Positions 44,805-55,372 of a DNA stretch of 64,000 nt are shown here, piece after piece. The stretch lies in NCBI GenBank assembly GCA_964036045.1, contig OZ038397.1, positions 24,081,342-24,145,341 on the forward strand, read 5' to 3'. The first letter of the stretch is position 1. Every line of letters begins with the position of its first letter. The translations under genes were made by a program, and so were the position numbers. Origin of the DNA: Eutreptiella sp. 'Long Island Sound 2002' (taxonomy: Eukaryota > Euglenozoa > Euglenophyceae > Eutreptiales > Eutreptiaceae). Under the pieces are notes generated by a model. The model was not told where the DNA came from and made no database searches. It saw only the letters and a program-made list of their open reading frames with translations.

Positions 44805-47800
44805 ACGCATTTGGGGCTTTCCAAGTGAGAGCAAATTGTACACAATGATTACTTCTCCCTCATACTTCCCTCTCCATTGCTCAGGGGATTTGCGATTCTT
44901 GTGATCGTCACCCCGGGTAAAGGTTAAGTTTCTAACATTTTACCTTTCTTCCTTCTCTTGTGTTTTGGGAGGTCGGGAGATGGGGATTGAGAGCCACGAG
45001 TGGCAAACAAATTCATCTTCTTCTTCTTTGTGCTTGTCAAGTCAATGTCAAGTCGTTTGTTAGTTTTAGTTTTGTACATACGGTTGGTACCTTTACTCTC
45101 ATTCTCAGTTTCTCTCTGGGATTTGCTACCCTTCTGGTAGTCGCCCTGGTTTGGTTTTGATCACTCTCACAGAAAATTTCAGTGCACTGCAAGTGTAGTG
45201 CAGGGGTGTTGGTTTTTGGTGTAAGGACAAGGAGAATACACCGCCGTCGCCATACAACAACCATTATTTCCTGTTGTAAATAGCAGTTATTGGTGCGTGT
45301 CCGCGGAGCGAGCGCGCATGACAAATGGTGCTTGCGTTGCACAAACCCCGTCTGTGCCGGACGCCTTGTTGGTTGAAATGCCAGTGGCGAGTTTGCTGCG
45401 GCGTTTCCCACGGTGTCTGTTCACTCTCTCTCCATGCCTGGTTGATGCCTTGAGCACTGCGGGTTGACCGTCTGTCCCAGGATTGAGTCTATGGCCCTTG
45501 AACCCGAGGTCCGAATTTGAGGCCCAAAAAGGATACCAAGTCTGCGCCAGACCACTTACTCCGGTAGAACGAGGGTGTTTCACGTGTGACCGAATCGGAG
45601 CGATTGACATTGGGTAGTTGGTTTCTGATTGAAAGGCCATACATGTACTGGATGTGCTTACGGGGCCTGGCGCCTCGCTGCACTAGCCGGGATCTGCATT
45701 CCTCTTTGCGTAGAACATGCACATGAATGAAATTGCTGAGTGGTTGCCTGTGGCAATCAAGATTGTTGGTGCAAATGTGACCTCCGGCTATCAGGGCTAT
45801 TCTATGTTTGACTAAGCTTCTCCTGTTTGTCTGACTAGGCTTGTTTTTGTGTAAGAGTGATTGACTGTACCGCTGCAGTTCGGATGCGGTACTCAGGTTG
45901 TTGAATACGTGGGTTGCTAGGCCCCTTACTCCTGTGCCTGCTTGAGGGGCGGGTTTACCCCCCCTACACACGCTGTACATGCATGAGCGCTTCGCACGGG
46001 CGCTATAAAGATTAGCGAGTGTGATTTGCTTTTCAATAGATTTCTTGTGAGTGCTTCGCATAGACGCGATACAGAATAGCACGTGTAGACAGGAATAGCT
46101 TGGGTGCGACATTGTGAGCCTTTGAGCCGTTTGCCCCGAGTGCACTTCACGAGCACCCAATGCTACCTCCCTTCCTCTCTTGAGGTTTGGCCTTTGTCCA
46201 GTTTGGTCTTTTTTGTGTAATACAACAAAAATATGCCACTGTGTCCTGCACGATCCCGACACATCTGCTGAGTTGAAGGTGAATTGAGTTCAACAACAGA
46301 TGCCTGACGAGGTTCCCCATGTTTTGGGTATTATGTACAGGCGATTGAGTTGGGCGAGGGTCCTGTTAAGAGTTGGGCAGCGCAGATAGCAGACCCTTTT
46401 TGCAGGGAATGGCTGCACAACGCGTATGTGGCCTAGTATGCTTCATTGCCTGTGGCCATGTTTGACGCCTTCAGGCGGAAGGCTGTTCCTGCCAGGGCTG
46501 AGGTCCCTAAGAACACCATCCTGGCTTTGGTTTGGTCCTGACAGTCGCAAGTGGTCGGACCCGTTCTCTGACCGCAGCACCCCAGACTACCTGACCGGGA
46601 GACTGCCTCGTGTCAAAGGTGGCGGACACTGCTGCGTGTACCAACCCCACGACTTCTCCGACAACGTGGTGACCCCAGGGCACCGGTGCCGTCACCCGGA
46701 CGTCCCTGAGGGTAAAGCATGACGTCCCCCTCGACTATGCGGATGACCCCAGGGAGCCGGTGGCGTCACCCGGAAAAGCCCTGAGGGTAGCCCCTGGGTT
46801 CCCAAGCCCATTTTGGCCCACTTTTTAGGCTAAGGCCAGAGAAGGGTGGTGGGGGATTAGAAATGAAATTTTCTCTTTTGTGCCTCACACACGCGTGACA
46901 CACGTGTAGACTCACAGGTGTGTTACCTGAGCTGAACCCTAGCTTCCCAACCGGCGCTAGCTGGCGCGCCATCCAGAAATGCCAGAGTGCTCTAACCCCA
47001 AAGATTCGAGGTACAAGATGGCGATAATACATTGTCTGGAGTAAAGGATGCCCCGGGATGCCTGCGGGTTTCCCTGTGAATGCCTCATTTTGATGAGCGC
47101 AACGCCAACATGAGGTATATGAGGGCGCTCTGCCGTTGCGTTCTTCTTCGCCTTTGGTTTAGTGTGCCGCTGCCCTCTCCGTCACCCTTGGTTGAAGAAG
47201 ACAGTTCTGATACCGGGAGAGGCGGGCTCCGTCCCGCGTTGTGACGAGATGTCAAAGAGCATGGATGTGACAGCGGATGAGATGAGAGCGGCACGTTTCG
47301 CCGTAATGACTGGGTAGGGCTCTGGTGAGAGTACAAATGTCCAGATGTCCAAATGCCCAGAAGTTGAAATGTCCAGATGTACGAATTTCTTTGCGGCGTC
47401 TCCACTCTTGGACCGCCAGCCGCTTCTCTGTGAGTGTGTGTGTGAAAACCTGCAGGAGTTGTGTACACACATGCGAATGGTCAACATACCCGGCGAATCA
47501 TGCCTATTTTCTGGCTAGAAACATTTTTGGGACACTTTGTTCCCTCATTTCAAGGCGGCCAAATTGGGTTTGCCTGTGAAACGGAGTTTCCTTCCCCGTA
47601 GGATAGAAAACACCAAGCAAAGGGGTGGGGGAGATAAGAAATTTTGCCTTGTACCTGCATTCATTTTCCCTGCACGGTGGCAAGACCCCCCCCCTTACAC
47701 ACAACGCCTACGTGGGTGCTTCACTTGGGCACCGATAAAATAGCAAGAGTGCATATTCTAACCTTAGTCTGGTTGATCCGATCTTTGTCTATCTCTGTCG

Positions 47801-48634
47801 TCTGTTTATTGTTCGTTTTTGTGTGTCAGATAGTCTGCAGTGAATGTGCTTTTCCTGTCTGTGGCACTGATGTTACGTTTGTCTTGGTCTGGGTCGTTGA
47901 CTGTTTCTTTTGTTTGTCAGACTGGAGAAAGATGTCCTTGAATTATGCCCTAGATATTTTGATGTATTCCTGCAGGTTTTGTAGTTGAAAACCCCAACCA
48001 AAGCAGCAAGTAGAGCAAGGACAGGATGTGGATCGAATCAATGCTTGGTTTTGGAATCCAGTGTAACACAGAAGGGCTGCAGATAGACAAAGCAGGTTTA
48101 TACACATAGATTCAATCACAAATGGATAATACAAAAGATTTTATATGAAAATTGGTCTGACTCTTGCCTCAGAGGTTGCATTAGGCACTTCATGTGCACT
48201 CTTCTGGGTGAAATGGTGCTGGTTAGGACTGAGGGGCATGGATGTCAGGACCACACAGAAAATGACTTGGCCATGCAACCGAATTCAGAAACAGTTACAA
48301 CGTAGGACCACAATAAGTGGTAGAAACAATTGAGTATAGGGGTCTTGGGGTGGGAGACCACTAGGCTTAACCTCCAAGGCCAACAAGCATGAAATGCCTG
48401 ATTTATTTTGGTATGTCCTCCATGAGGGAAGGTACCTCCGCTCAGTTGAGTGGTAGGGGTGAACTTCATGGGGGGGGCTAGGGTCACAACCCTAGTTACT
48501 TTGAGAAAGTGTACTTTAGGCAACAAAAGAGAGATAAAAACACTTAAGTTTGTCTTAGCATCAACAAAAGGGTTTTAAGGGGGGCTTGGCCTGGATCAAG
48601 CCCTCCAAGAAAGACATGGCAGTGACTTTTTCTT
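44805..48634. other. No gene supported; probable decayed element sequence and C's 3' LTR
   Basis: A 257-codon minus-strand frame (45,489-46,262) has no domain and scattered Cys and Arg typical of chance frames. Two imperfect copies of 'GGTGACCCCAGGG...GTCACCCGGA...CCCTGAGGGTA' lie at 46,668-46,716 and 46,742-46,793. Two G-rich tracts before TTAGAAATGAAATTTTC and TAAGAAATTTTGCC (46,845 and 47,630) resemble PPT/LTR junctions. From 48,634 downward should lie C's 3' LTR on the minus strand; its far edge is not determined. Confidence 0.45.
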
Positions 48635-48635
48635 A

Positions 48636-48647
48636 CTCCCCCCTGGA
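48636..48647 (-). promoter_or_regulatory. Element C polypurine tract / LTR start
   Basis: Minus strand CCAGGGGGGAG followed by TAAGAAAAAGT, the same junction as in element A (AAGGGGGGAG, TAAGAAAAAGT). LTR sequence diverges after that. Confidence 0.6.
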
Positions 48648-48877
48648 GTACTAGTTGATCAAGCTAGTAGGACCAAGGAAAAAGGCTCAAATATTCCCAA
48701 AATTACCTCAGAAAATGCATTAAACTTACCAAAAACATCCTCATCACTTCATAGCAGCCTATCACACTGTAGGTACCTTTGAAAAACAGTGTAATGTACC
48801 GTGAATGATGTCCCTTCGAAGGGGCATTCCTCAAAAGTCGCCGGCGTGCGACGAAAAACTTTTGAAAAAGTTTGGGG

Positions 48878-48938
48878 GTAGTGGGAATTGAACCCAGGAC
48901 TCCCTCCTTAGAGCACATATGCTTGCCCACTAGGGTAC
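48878..48938 (-). tRNA. tRNA-like segment (SINE-like), minus strand
   Basis: On the minus strand: CCCTAGTGGGCAAGC (A-box-like) ... GAGTCCTGGGTTCAATTCCC (T-arm and B-box). It shares 'CCTAGTGG' and 'GTCCTGGGTTCAATTCCC' with the tRNA-like segments in A's LTRs, so they are one tRNA-derived family. No clean cloverleaf. Confidence 0.45.
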
Positions 48939-48949
48939 AGTCGAACGCT

Positions 48950-51151
48950 CTAATGCGAACGGCTATCGCCGTATAAACAGCGTTTCAGTAAACGTCCTGA
49001 CCAAAGGCCAGGGCGGAGCAATACTCCCAATGGAGGACACAAACCCCCAGGAGCTGGAAAAAATAGAAAATGTAACCAGCAGGGAGTGATTCCTGCGGTT
49101 TAGAGGAAGGGGTTGCGATTTAGCAAGTGAAATCGTTAAAAATCAACGAAACCACGCGGGAAATCATCATTTTTACACATAACTCAAAGTCGCAGACAAG
49201 CGCAAAGTAAGCGGACTCCAAGAAAAGGGTTGCGCAAGCGTAAACGGCTTTTGGAAAAGAAGGTATGAGCCGTAGTTTTTAAAGTTTTAAAGGAAATTTT
49301 TGCACAGTTGCATCAAAATTTTTATAAACTTCAGAGTCAAGTATTCAAATTCAGCCCACACCACAGAGCAGGTCAACAACCCATCTCTCAGGTATGTCAG
49401 TGTCACCTCACACTCACGCATTGCGTTCGTGTTGGTTGTTTCGTTAAAACGTTAGGGTTGTCAACGCTGTGCTCGTTGGGGGGTCGGGTGTTCTTCTCTC
49501 GTGCTCTGCACAGGTAACAACAGGAATGACAGGTATGCGATGCAAATGGAGCGCGCAGCGCGCACGTAGGGTTAGAATATGCGCTGTGCTCGCGATGCAT
49601 GTGCGTAATCGAGGCATTCACACGCTGTGACGCTTTGCCCGAACCCAAATTCACCCTTCTTTTCTTCTTCACAGGTAAGTAAAGAAAGCGTTTGTTCGTG
49701 TGTGGCCGTGGCGTTAAAGTAGGGTTCCTTAAAACGCTTAGGCTTGTTTCGTGTTCGTTTGAATTCGGCATTCACACGATGCATGGTGAGTAAGGTAGGT
49801 TAGCCCAGGAGGAGCTCACCTCCTGGTTGAGTCAGTGTTTCAGCCTCCCTTCCCTGCGTGCACATGATGCATTAAAGGGTAGGCCACGCCAATTGCGCAC
49901 GGTAAACCTTGTTAGGTTACCCAGAGGCTCCTCGGTACGTTCTTTAAGAGAACCTGAGGAGTCTCTTAAAGCTTGCTTGCTTGACAGGGGAGCTGATCCG
50001 TCAGCGTGTTTGTGAACCGTGTATTATAGGTCACACTGAGAAGGGTATAATACCTGGAGTGTGGCTTGGTTCCTCCGTCGCAAACACCCCTTCATTTGCC
50101 TCAGTTGTACAGGTGGGAGAGGTTAAGGGTGATTGGTGCACGCAGCAGCTGCCTTCGGCGGCTATTCATTTTTCTGCCCCAGCAAAACAGGGGCGCTGAT
50201 CACAAATCAAATCACTGTGCCTCAGCCAGTACTGGCGAGGGCAGTTCGACCTCAACGACATCTGCGCTGTGCACGCAACGAGAGCACCCCTTCCCTCCAA
50301 GCCCTAGCAGGGGAAACGCGTTGTGGCGTCCCCTGTTAGGCTACAGCTGCTTAGGAGCGCTGTGTTCTCTTGTCTTCTTCACAGGAGGGCCATTAGGGCC
50401 TGAGTGAACTTCGACAGCAGCACCCAGTAGCGTGTGTAGGGGTTAGGGTCAGCAGGCCTGGCAGGAGGTGAGTGCAAGTGATGAGTGCTCACCCTGCCTT
50501 CGAAGGCCGGTGGTGGCGTTAGTGAGTGTAGTGTAGTGGTGTCTCCTGTCCCGCGTGCTTTTCCTCGTTGGCAGGGGAGTGCGTTAGCCTTTGGCCTGTA
50601 GCAAAAATGGGCGTTTTGTATGCCCTGAGCACACTTGGCCACCCCTCCCCTCTTAGTAGGTAGGGCTTTTGCCGTCTTGCCCCAAGGATAGGCGCTAGCA
50701 CAGAAACTGGGCGCCATAGAAGTGGTAATAGTACCTGATTAAGACCTTCGGTCCCACGTCAGCGAAGCCCGGTCTCCGGGAGCCACGCTGGGGAGAGAAG
50801 TGAGACACATACAGACATACGTGACACACTTAGGGGTATGGTAAACCCTGTAAGGAAGGGTAGAACCCCATGGGTCTGGACCAGTCAGGGGTCCTAACTG
50901 TGGGCTCGCTTGTCCCCAAGGAGGGAAGAGACACCTTGCCTCATAACACCTTGCTTGTTATTCCCCCCTGGTGTAGTAAGCCACCGTTCTTCGTTGGCTC
51001 TCCAAGGTCATTACATTAGGGCAGTACCCATGCAACACATGGTCAACAAGGCACTCACTCGCTGGGTGGCCGTAATCATGATAAGCAGCCACCTGGCTCA
51101 CGCAGGAAACCATAGGCATGGGTCTGCAGGGCACAGACTGACACAGGGAGA
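48950..51151 (-). other. Element C 3' non-coding region
   Basis: Counterpart of 40,396-42,646. Conserved part about 49,850-51,150. Includes inverted repeat GTTCT-TTAAG-AGAAC at about 49,940 and the 'CACTGAGAAGGGTATAATAC' segment, both kept in A. The rest (48,950-49,800) shows no feature. Confidence 0.65.
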
Positions 51152-51779
51152 TTAGTTTCGCTTCTTACGCTGGGACATAGTCTCAGCACGGGTTAGGAGC
51201 TGCCCCTCGTTGTTCTCAACGAGGTAAGTGCGGAAGATGGGGTTGATACTCCCATCTGGTTGTATGAAGGCTGACATAGGTTCCCAGGTCGCCTCAGACA
51301 ACCCATAGCCATCCCACAGGGTAAGGAATTTCCAGCCCTGTTTATACTCGTGGCGAGCAATACCTGCAACCACGTAGTAACCATCGACTGCCATGTCATC
51401 GGCAGTCATCTCTTCGAGTTCGTCTGCCTCCTCTGGACTGGCAGCGTTCTCTAGGTCTATACGTTCAATCTCACTGTCGCTGAGGCGCCACTCATCCCAA
51501 GACAAGTCGTCAGGGGAGTGATAGTGCCTCAACTGCTTAGGTGCACACAGCAGTTCACCACCTAGACGTGGACTGCACCTTACATGGATCCTGGATCCAT
51601 CTATCCTGATGATACGATAGGGTCCAAAGTAAGGGTCCTGTAGGCAGTTACGTGGCCAGGAGGGTAGGCGTGAATGGTGTACCAAAACAAGGTCACCAAC
51701 CTTGAAGCTGGCAGGTCGCCGTAGGCGGTTCCGTCGGCTCTGTTCACGGTCACGAATGTGCCTCAGGTTAGTACCAGCC
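51152..51779 (-). CDS. pol: Element C Pol, C-terminal part
   Basis: Continues the integrase frame cut at 55,373. Runs from a basic linker ('DREQSRRNRLRRPASFKVGD') through 'LVHHSRLPSWPRN' and 'DPYFGPYRIIRIDG' (an integrase C-terminal SH3-like region) to a chromodomain-like 'YKQGWKFLTLWDGYGLSEA', ending 'SQRKKRN' with TAG at 51,149. Very similar to A's end. The CAGCC at 51,775-51,779 is the left copy of D's target duplication. Confidence 0.9.
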
Positions 51780-52210
51780 TGTAATCAAAACTTACTTGAG
51801 CATCTACTTTCTTACCCTGATCTGTTGGATCTCCGTCACTTCAGCACCCGTCTCTTCCATAGCACAGCACTGCACTGAAATCCGGAAACTCGTTGTAAGT
51901 CATCGTTCAGTTCTGATCACATGTTAAGACAGGCATCCTGTGACATGATACACAGAAATGGCACATGGATGCCTATTAATGAAATAATGATAAATCATTG
52001 ATAATTAACTATTAAAAACAATAGTTTTCTTCAGATCAAAAATTTAAATCTACGTACAATAATTGCGATGCGCGGCTGCCAGCTGGCATTTTCCGTCCGC
52101 GAATTTTGCGGGCCAATCTGCAGCCCATATTATAATAAAAATGCATACTCTACAATAAATTTGGAAACAAAATAGATAAGAGTATCTTCTACATTTGTGG
52201 ACCCATTACA
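51780..52210 (-). repeat. Element D 3' LTR
   Basis: Minus strand TGTAATGGGTCC...GATTACA. The TGTAATGGG start is shared with element E and TGTAAT with F, suggesting kinship. AGACAGGCATCC at 51,927-51,938 (plus strand). Confidence 0.95.
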
Positions 52211-52220
52211 CTCCCCCACC
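52211..52220 (-). promoter_or_regulatory. Element D polypurine tract
   Basis: Minus strand GGTGGGGGAG directly before the LTR. Confidence 0.75.
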
Positions 52221-53792
52221 AAGCTCAAACTCAGGTTCCAGAGCTGAGTTTGTTGCTGAAAAAATATGAATAATGGGGGCAAATGGGTAAGATACACCCA
52301 AAGCCAATCTGAGCTATTTCAGCATAAACCTATACTGTACCTGTGACATGGTATGTACTACAACCATTATGTACAAAACAAAAACTTCTGCCACACCCCA
52401 GTGCCCTGAAATGGAAACCCACCAGGTGTCAGGGGCTTTTTGTTTTAATGTACAAAAAAAATCCCTGCTCAGGGGTTGGGGAAAAGCCTGCAGCAAAGGC
52501 TATAAAAACCCCATTCCCTTTCTGGGAGGTGTGTTAACACACTCCCACTAAAACCTGTATATAATGAAAAAAAAATCCTGCACATCTTCCTGATCTTACT
52601 TGTAACTTGCAGTCATTTTTCATTATATAAAAACCAGCTCCAACAGCCCTAGTCAGTGCAAAAACCCAGCCAGAGTTTCGAAATTATTTTCAAAACCCAT
52701 CTGCAATTTCTGCCTAGGGAGCCTGGCCCAGAGTACCCTGCCTAGGGAGAGACACATGTCATCCAGTATCAAATATTCAATTCTTCACCATACCATGCAC
52801 GCTTACACATACTTCGCACTCACCAAGCAAAGTGCTCACACCCAGACTCCAGAACTGAGGAACACCCTGCAAATTCAAATGCCAAACCCTTTCCCAAAAT
52901 AAAAAATGTAAAGTACAACTCTGCCAGCAGAGCAGAGGTTCCCACTGACCCACTTGCTCTCTGCCCTTCCACTGGGCCTGACGTCTCACGCACTGGCGTA
53001 CCTGCTGACCTGGGGGGGGGAGGGGGCGTAGTTGGCGTCCCATACCCCAACCCCACTTATAAAAGTATTATGAAGGCTTGCCATGCCCCCCACTACATGT
53101 CCTCGGACCACCCAAAAATCTGCAGCAGGTAAAGAGTATAAAAAATATCCCCAGGGGTTGTAGAAGTTTTTTCAAGAAAAGGTTTTTTGGCTCTGGATCT
53201 CCCAAGGGAGCTGCTGCACTGAAGGGGGGGGTACCTCAAAGGCGAATTGGCCTCCCCTCAACCCATCTCCATCCCCCAACCCATCTCGTGCAGCCCCTTT
53301 CAGCAAAAAAAAGCAGAAAAAATCTGGAGAAAAATTACCCGGAAAGACCTGTGAGTGACAAAGAGGCACGTGCAAAGCCGTGCCACAAACAGAATACATA
53401 CCGGCGCCCACACAGGGCCCAAACAAGGCCAACAGGCCCACAGCCCACGACGAAGGGCCCGCAAAGCAAAAACAGGGCACATCCAAGCCCACAGACAAAA
53501 CAAAAACAAACCTGAACCTCCATACACTACCACAAACAACTTCGCATACGTTTTTATTCTCCTACGACGCGCGTTGTCATACCCAAATTTCACATTCTAC
53601 TCATTTAGTCCACATCCAGCAAATCTGCAAATATATAACAACAGCCACCAAAATCCAGCAAACCAACCATGAAGCCAGCAGGCTAACCACAAGAACGCCC
53701 GCCTTACCAACAGGCAAACAAACGCCGCACCGCCAAGAAAGCGAACATGCCCATAACGCCGCACCGCCAAACCCATACAGAATCGTTTGCCC
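52221..53792 (-). other. Element D 3' non-coding region
   Basis: About 1.57 kb with no supported gene; A-rich patches and poly-G/C runs (about 53,012, 53,226). The plus-strand frame at 53,380-53,952 is Pro/Thr-rich antisense and not believed. Confidence 0.5.
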
Positions 53793-54919
53793 TCAGTCAA
53801 GCGCACAGTCGCCAAATCCACGTTCCACGTTCCCCTTGGCCTGCCTGCGCGCAACCGCAGCAGCAGACCGCGTACCCCGTTTGCCCTTCGTGCGCTTTAC
53901 CGCTCCAGCACCGGCGGCCACCTTCAAGGCTCCGAAGGCCTCTTCCTCCTGACACAAGAGAACAACTCGTGCGTCTTCTTCGGCCACATCCACAAACTCA
54001 CTCAAACGCCCATACAAAATTCCTCGCGCTGACAGCCATTTCCAGTCTTCACGTGCGATCGCCGCGTCCACGCGTTGGTCACTGAACGCCAGCGAGCGGC
54101 TCGAACCAAGTCGATCTTCGCCAGCAAGTACCTGCACCCGTGCTGCATTCTCCAGCGCCACAAAAGAATCCACCAAGTCCATCTCCGGCAGAGGATAACC
54201 AGTCGAATAACCCAAAGCCCGCAGCGCTTGCCACGTCAGAAAACTCAATATCACGCTGAAAACCCAACTTCTCGTATTGACGCTTCAAGCAGACGAACAT
54301 CTCTGTAAGCAAACCTTCGAACAAGCGCTGTTCAAGCACATAGAGACCCTTCCGGTGTTCACATTCAACAACTTCGGTCGTCGCAAGTGTCGTGCAACCA
54401 CTCTCTTCATACACCCAACAGCCATAGCAGACATTGTAGGCGCGCGGCAACGCGCTCAGACACACACTGGGGCAAACCTTCAGCGAACTCAACAAGTCCT
54501 TGAACTCCGGCATCCAGCCCACTCCACGAGCGCGATTTGCCAGGCCCACTTGCAGCAGCTTTGCCTGCAGCCACGGAACCTCCGATGAGGGTTGGTTGTC
54601 CCCGTCTTCCTGTATAGAGCACACCGCAGATGTCAGGGTCACCACCGCGCAACGCGCAAAGGAACGTGTCCTCCTTCATGCTCTTCAGAGAGGGCTAAGT
54701 CCACGCAGTCTCCTCCAAGTCACGGACAGTCGCACTCAGCCGCGCGTGTGCACCTTGGAAGTGGTCATCATCAGAGTAGGCAATGTCTCTTTTACGTCGG
54801 TATCTCGTGCAGCGCTCACGCAGTGACTCCTCACCAGCCACACTGCTCGCCACGGCAGCGCCGTAAAGTCGCTGCTGCCGGTGACTGAAGCACTGAAGCC
54901 CAGACCCAATAGACAACAA
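53793..54919 (-). pseudogene. Element D single ORF, Gag-like, broken
   Basis: Starts within about 20 bases of the primer site and gives coherent protein text across frame changes. First a piece at 54,919-54,695; then a piece with 'VLEQRLFEGLLTEMFVCLKR' (within 54,645-54,079). Last is 54,254-53,793, with 'GYPLPEMDLVDSFVALENA' and a basic tail 'KRTKGKRGTRSAAAVARR'. A basic C-terminus is typical of RNA-binding Gag ends, as also in element E. No known domain recognised. Confidence 0.5.
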
Positions 54920-54928
54920 AAGGCACTC

Positions 54929-54941
54929 GGATGAACTGTCT
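54929..54941 (-). promoter_or_regulatory. Element D putative self-primer site (imperfect)
   Basis: Minus strand AGACAGTTCATCC abuts the LTR. The LTR holds GGATGCCTGTCT on the same strand (55,100 to 55,089), complementary over 6+5 bases with a small internal loop. Weaker than in E and F. Confidence 0.4.
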
Positions 54942-55372
54942 TGTAATCAAAACTTACTTGAGCATCTACTTTCTTACCCTGATCTGTTGGATCTCCGTCA
55001 CTTCAGCACCCGTCTCTTCCATAGCACAGCACTGCACTGAAATCCGGAAACTCGTTGTAAGTCATCGTTCAGTTCTGATCACATGTTAAGACAGGCATCC
55101 TGTGACATGATACACAGAAATGGCACATGGATGCCTATTACTGAAACAATGATAAATCATTGATAATTAACTATTAAAAACAATAGTTTTCTTCAGATCA
55201 AAAATTTAAATCTACGTACAATAATCGCGATGCGCGGCGGCCAGCTGGCATTTTCCGTCCGCGAATTTTGCGGGCCAATCTGCAGCCCATATTATAATAA
55301 AAATGCATACTCTACAATACATTTGGAAACAAAATAGATAAGAGTATCTTCTACATTTGTGGACCCATTACA
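54942..55372 (-). repeat. Element D 5' LTR
   Basis: 431 bp, pairs with 51,780-52,210. Contains an 8-bp inverted repeat AGGCATCC / GGATGCCT around 55,093-55,137. Confidence 0.95.

Larger units (their letters stand above)
51780..55372 (-). mobile_element. Small LTR retrotransposon D (TR-GAG-like)
   Basis: 3.6 kb with 431-bp LTRs (51,780-52,210 and 54,942-55,372, about five differences) and a perfect 5-bp target duplication CAGCC (51,775-51,779; 55,373-55,377). No protease, RT, RNase H or integrase. One broken ORF follows the primer-site end. Resembles the known class of LTR elements that keep only a Gag-like gene. Confidence 0.93.

Noticed and set aside
45489-46262. 257-codon minus-strand ORF
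   Set aside because: No domain, irregular composition and no supporting context; probably a chance frame.
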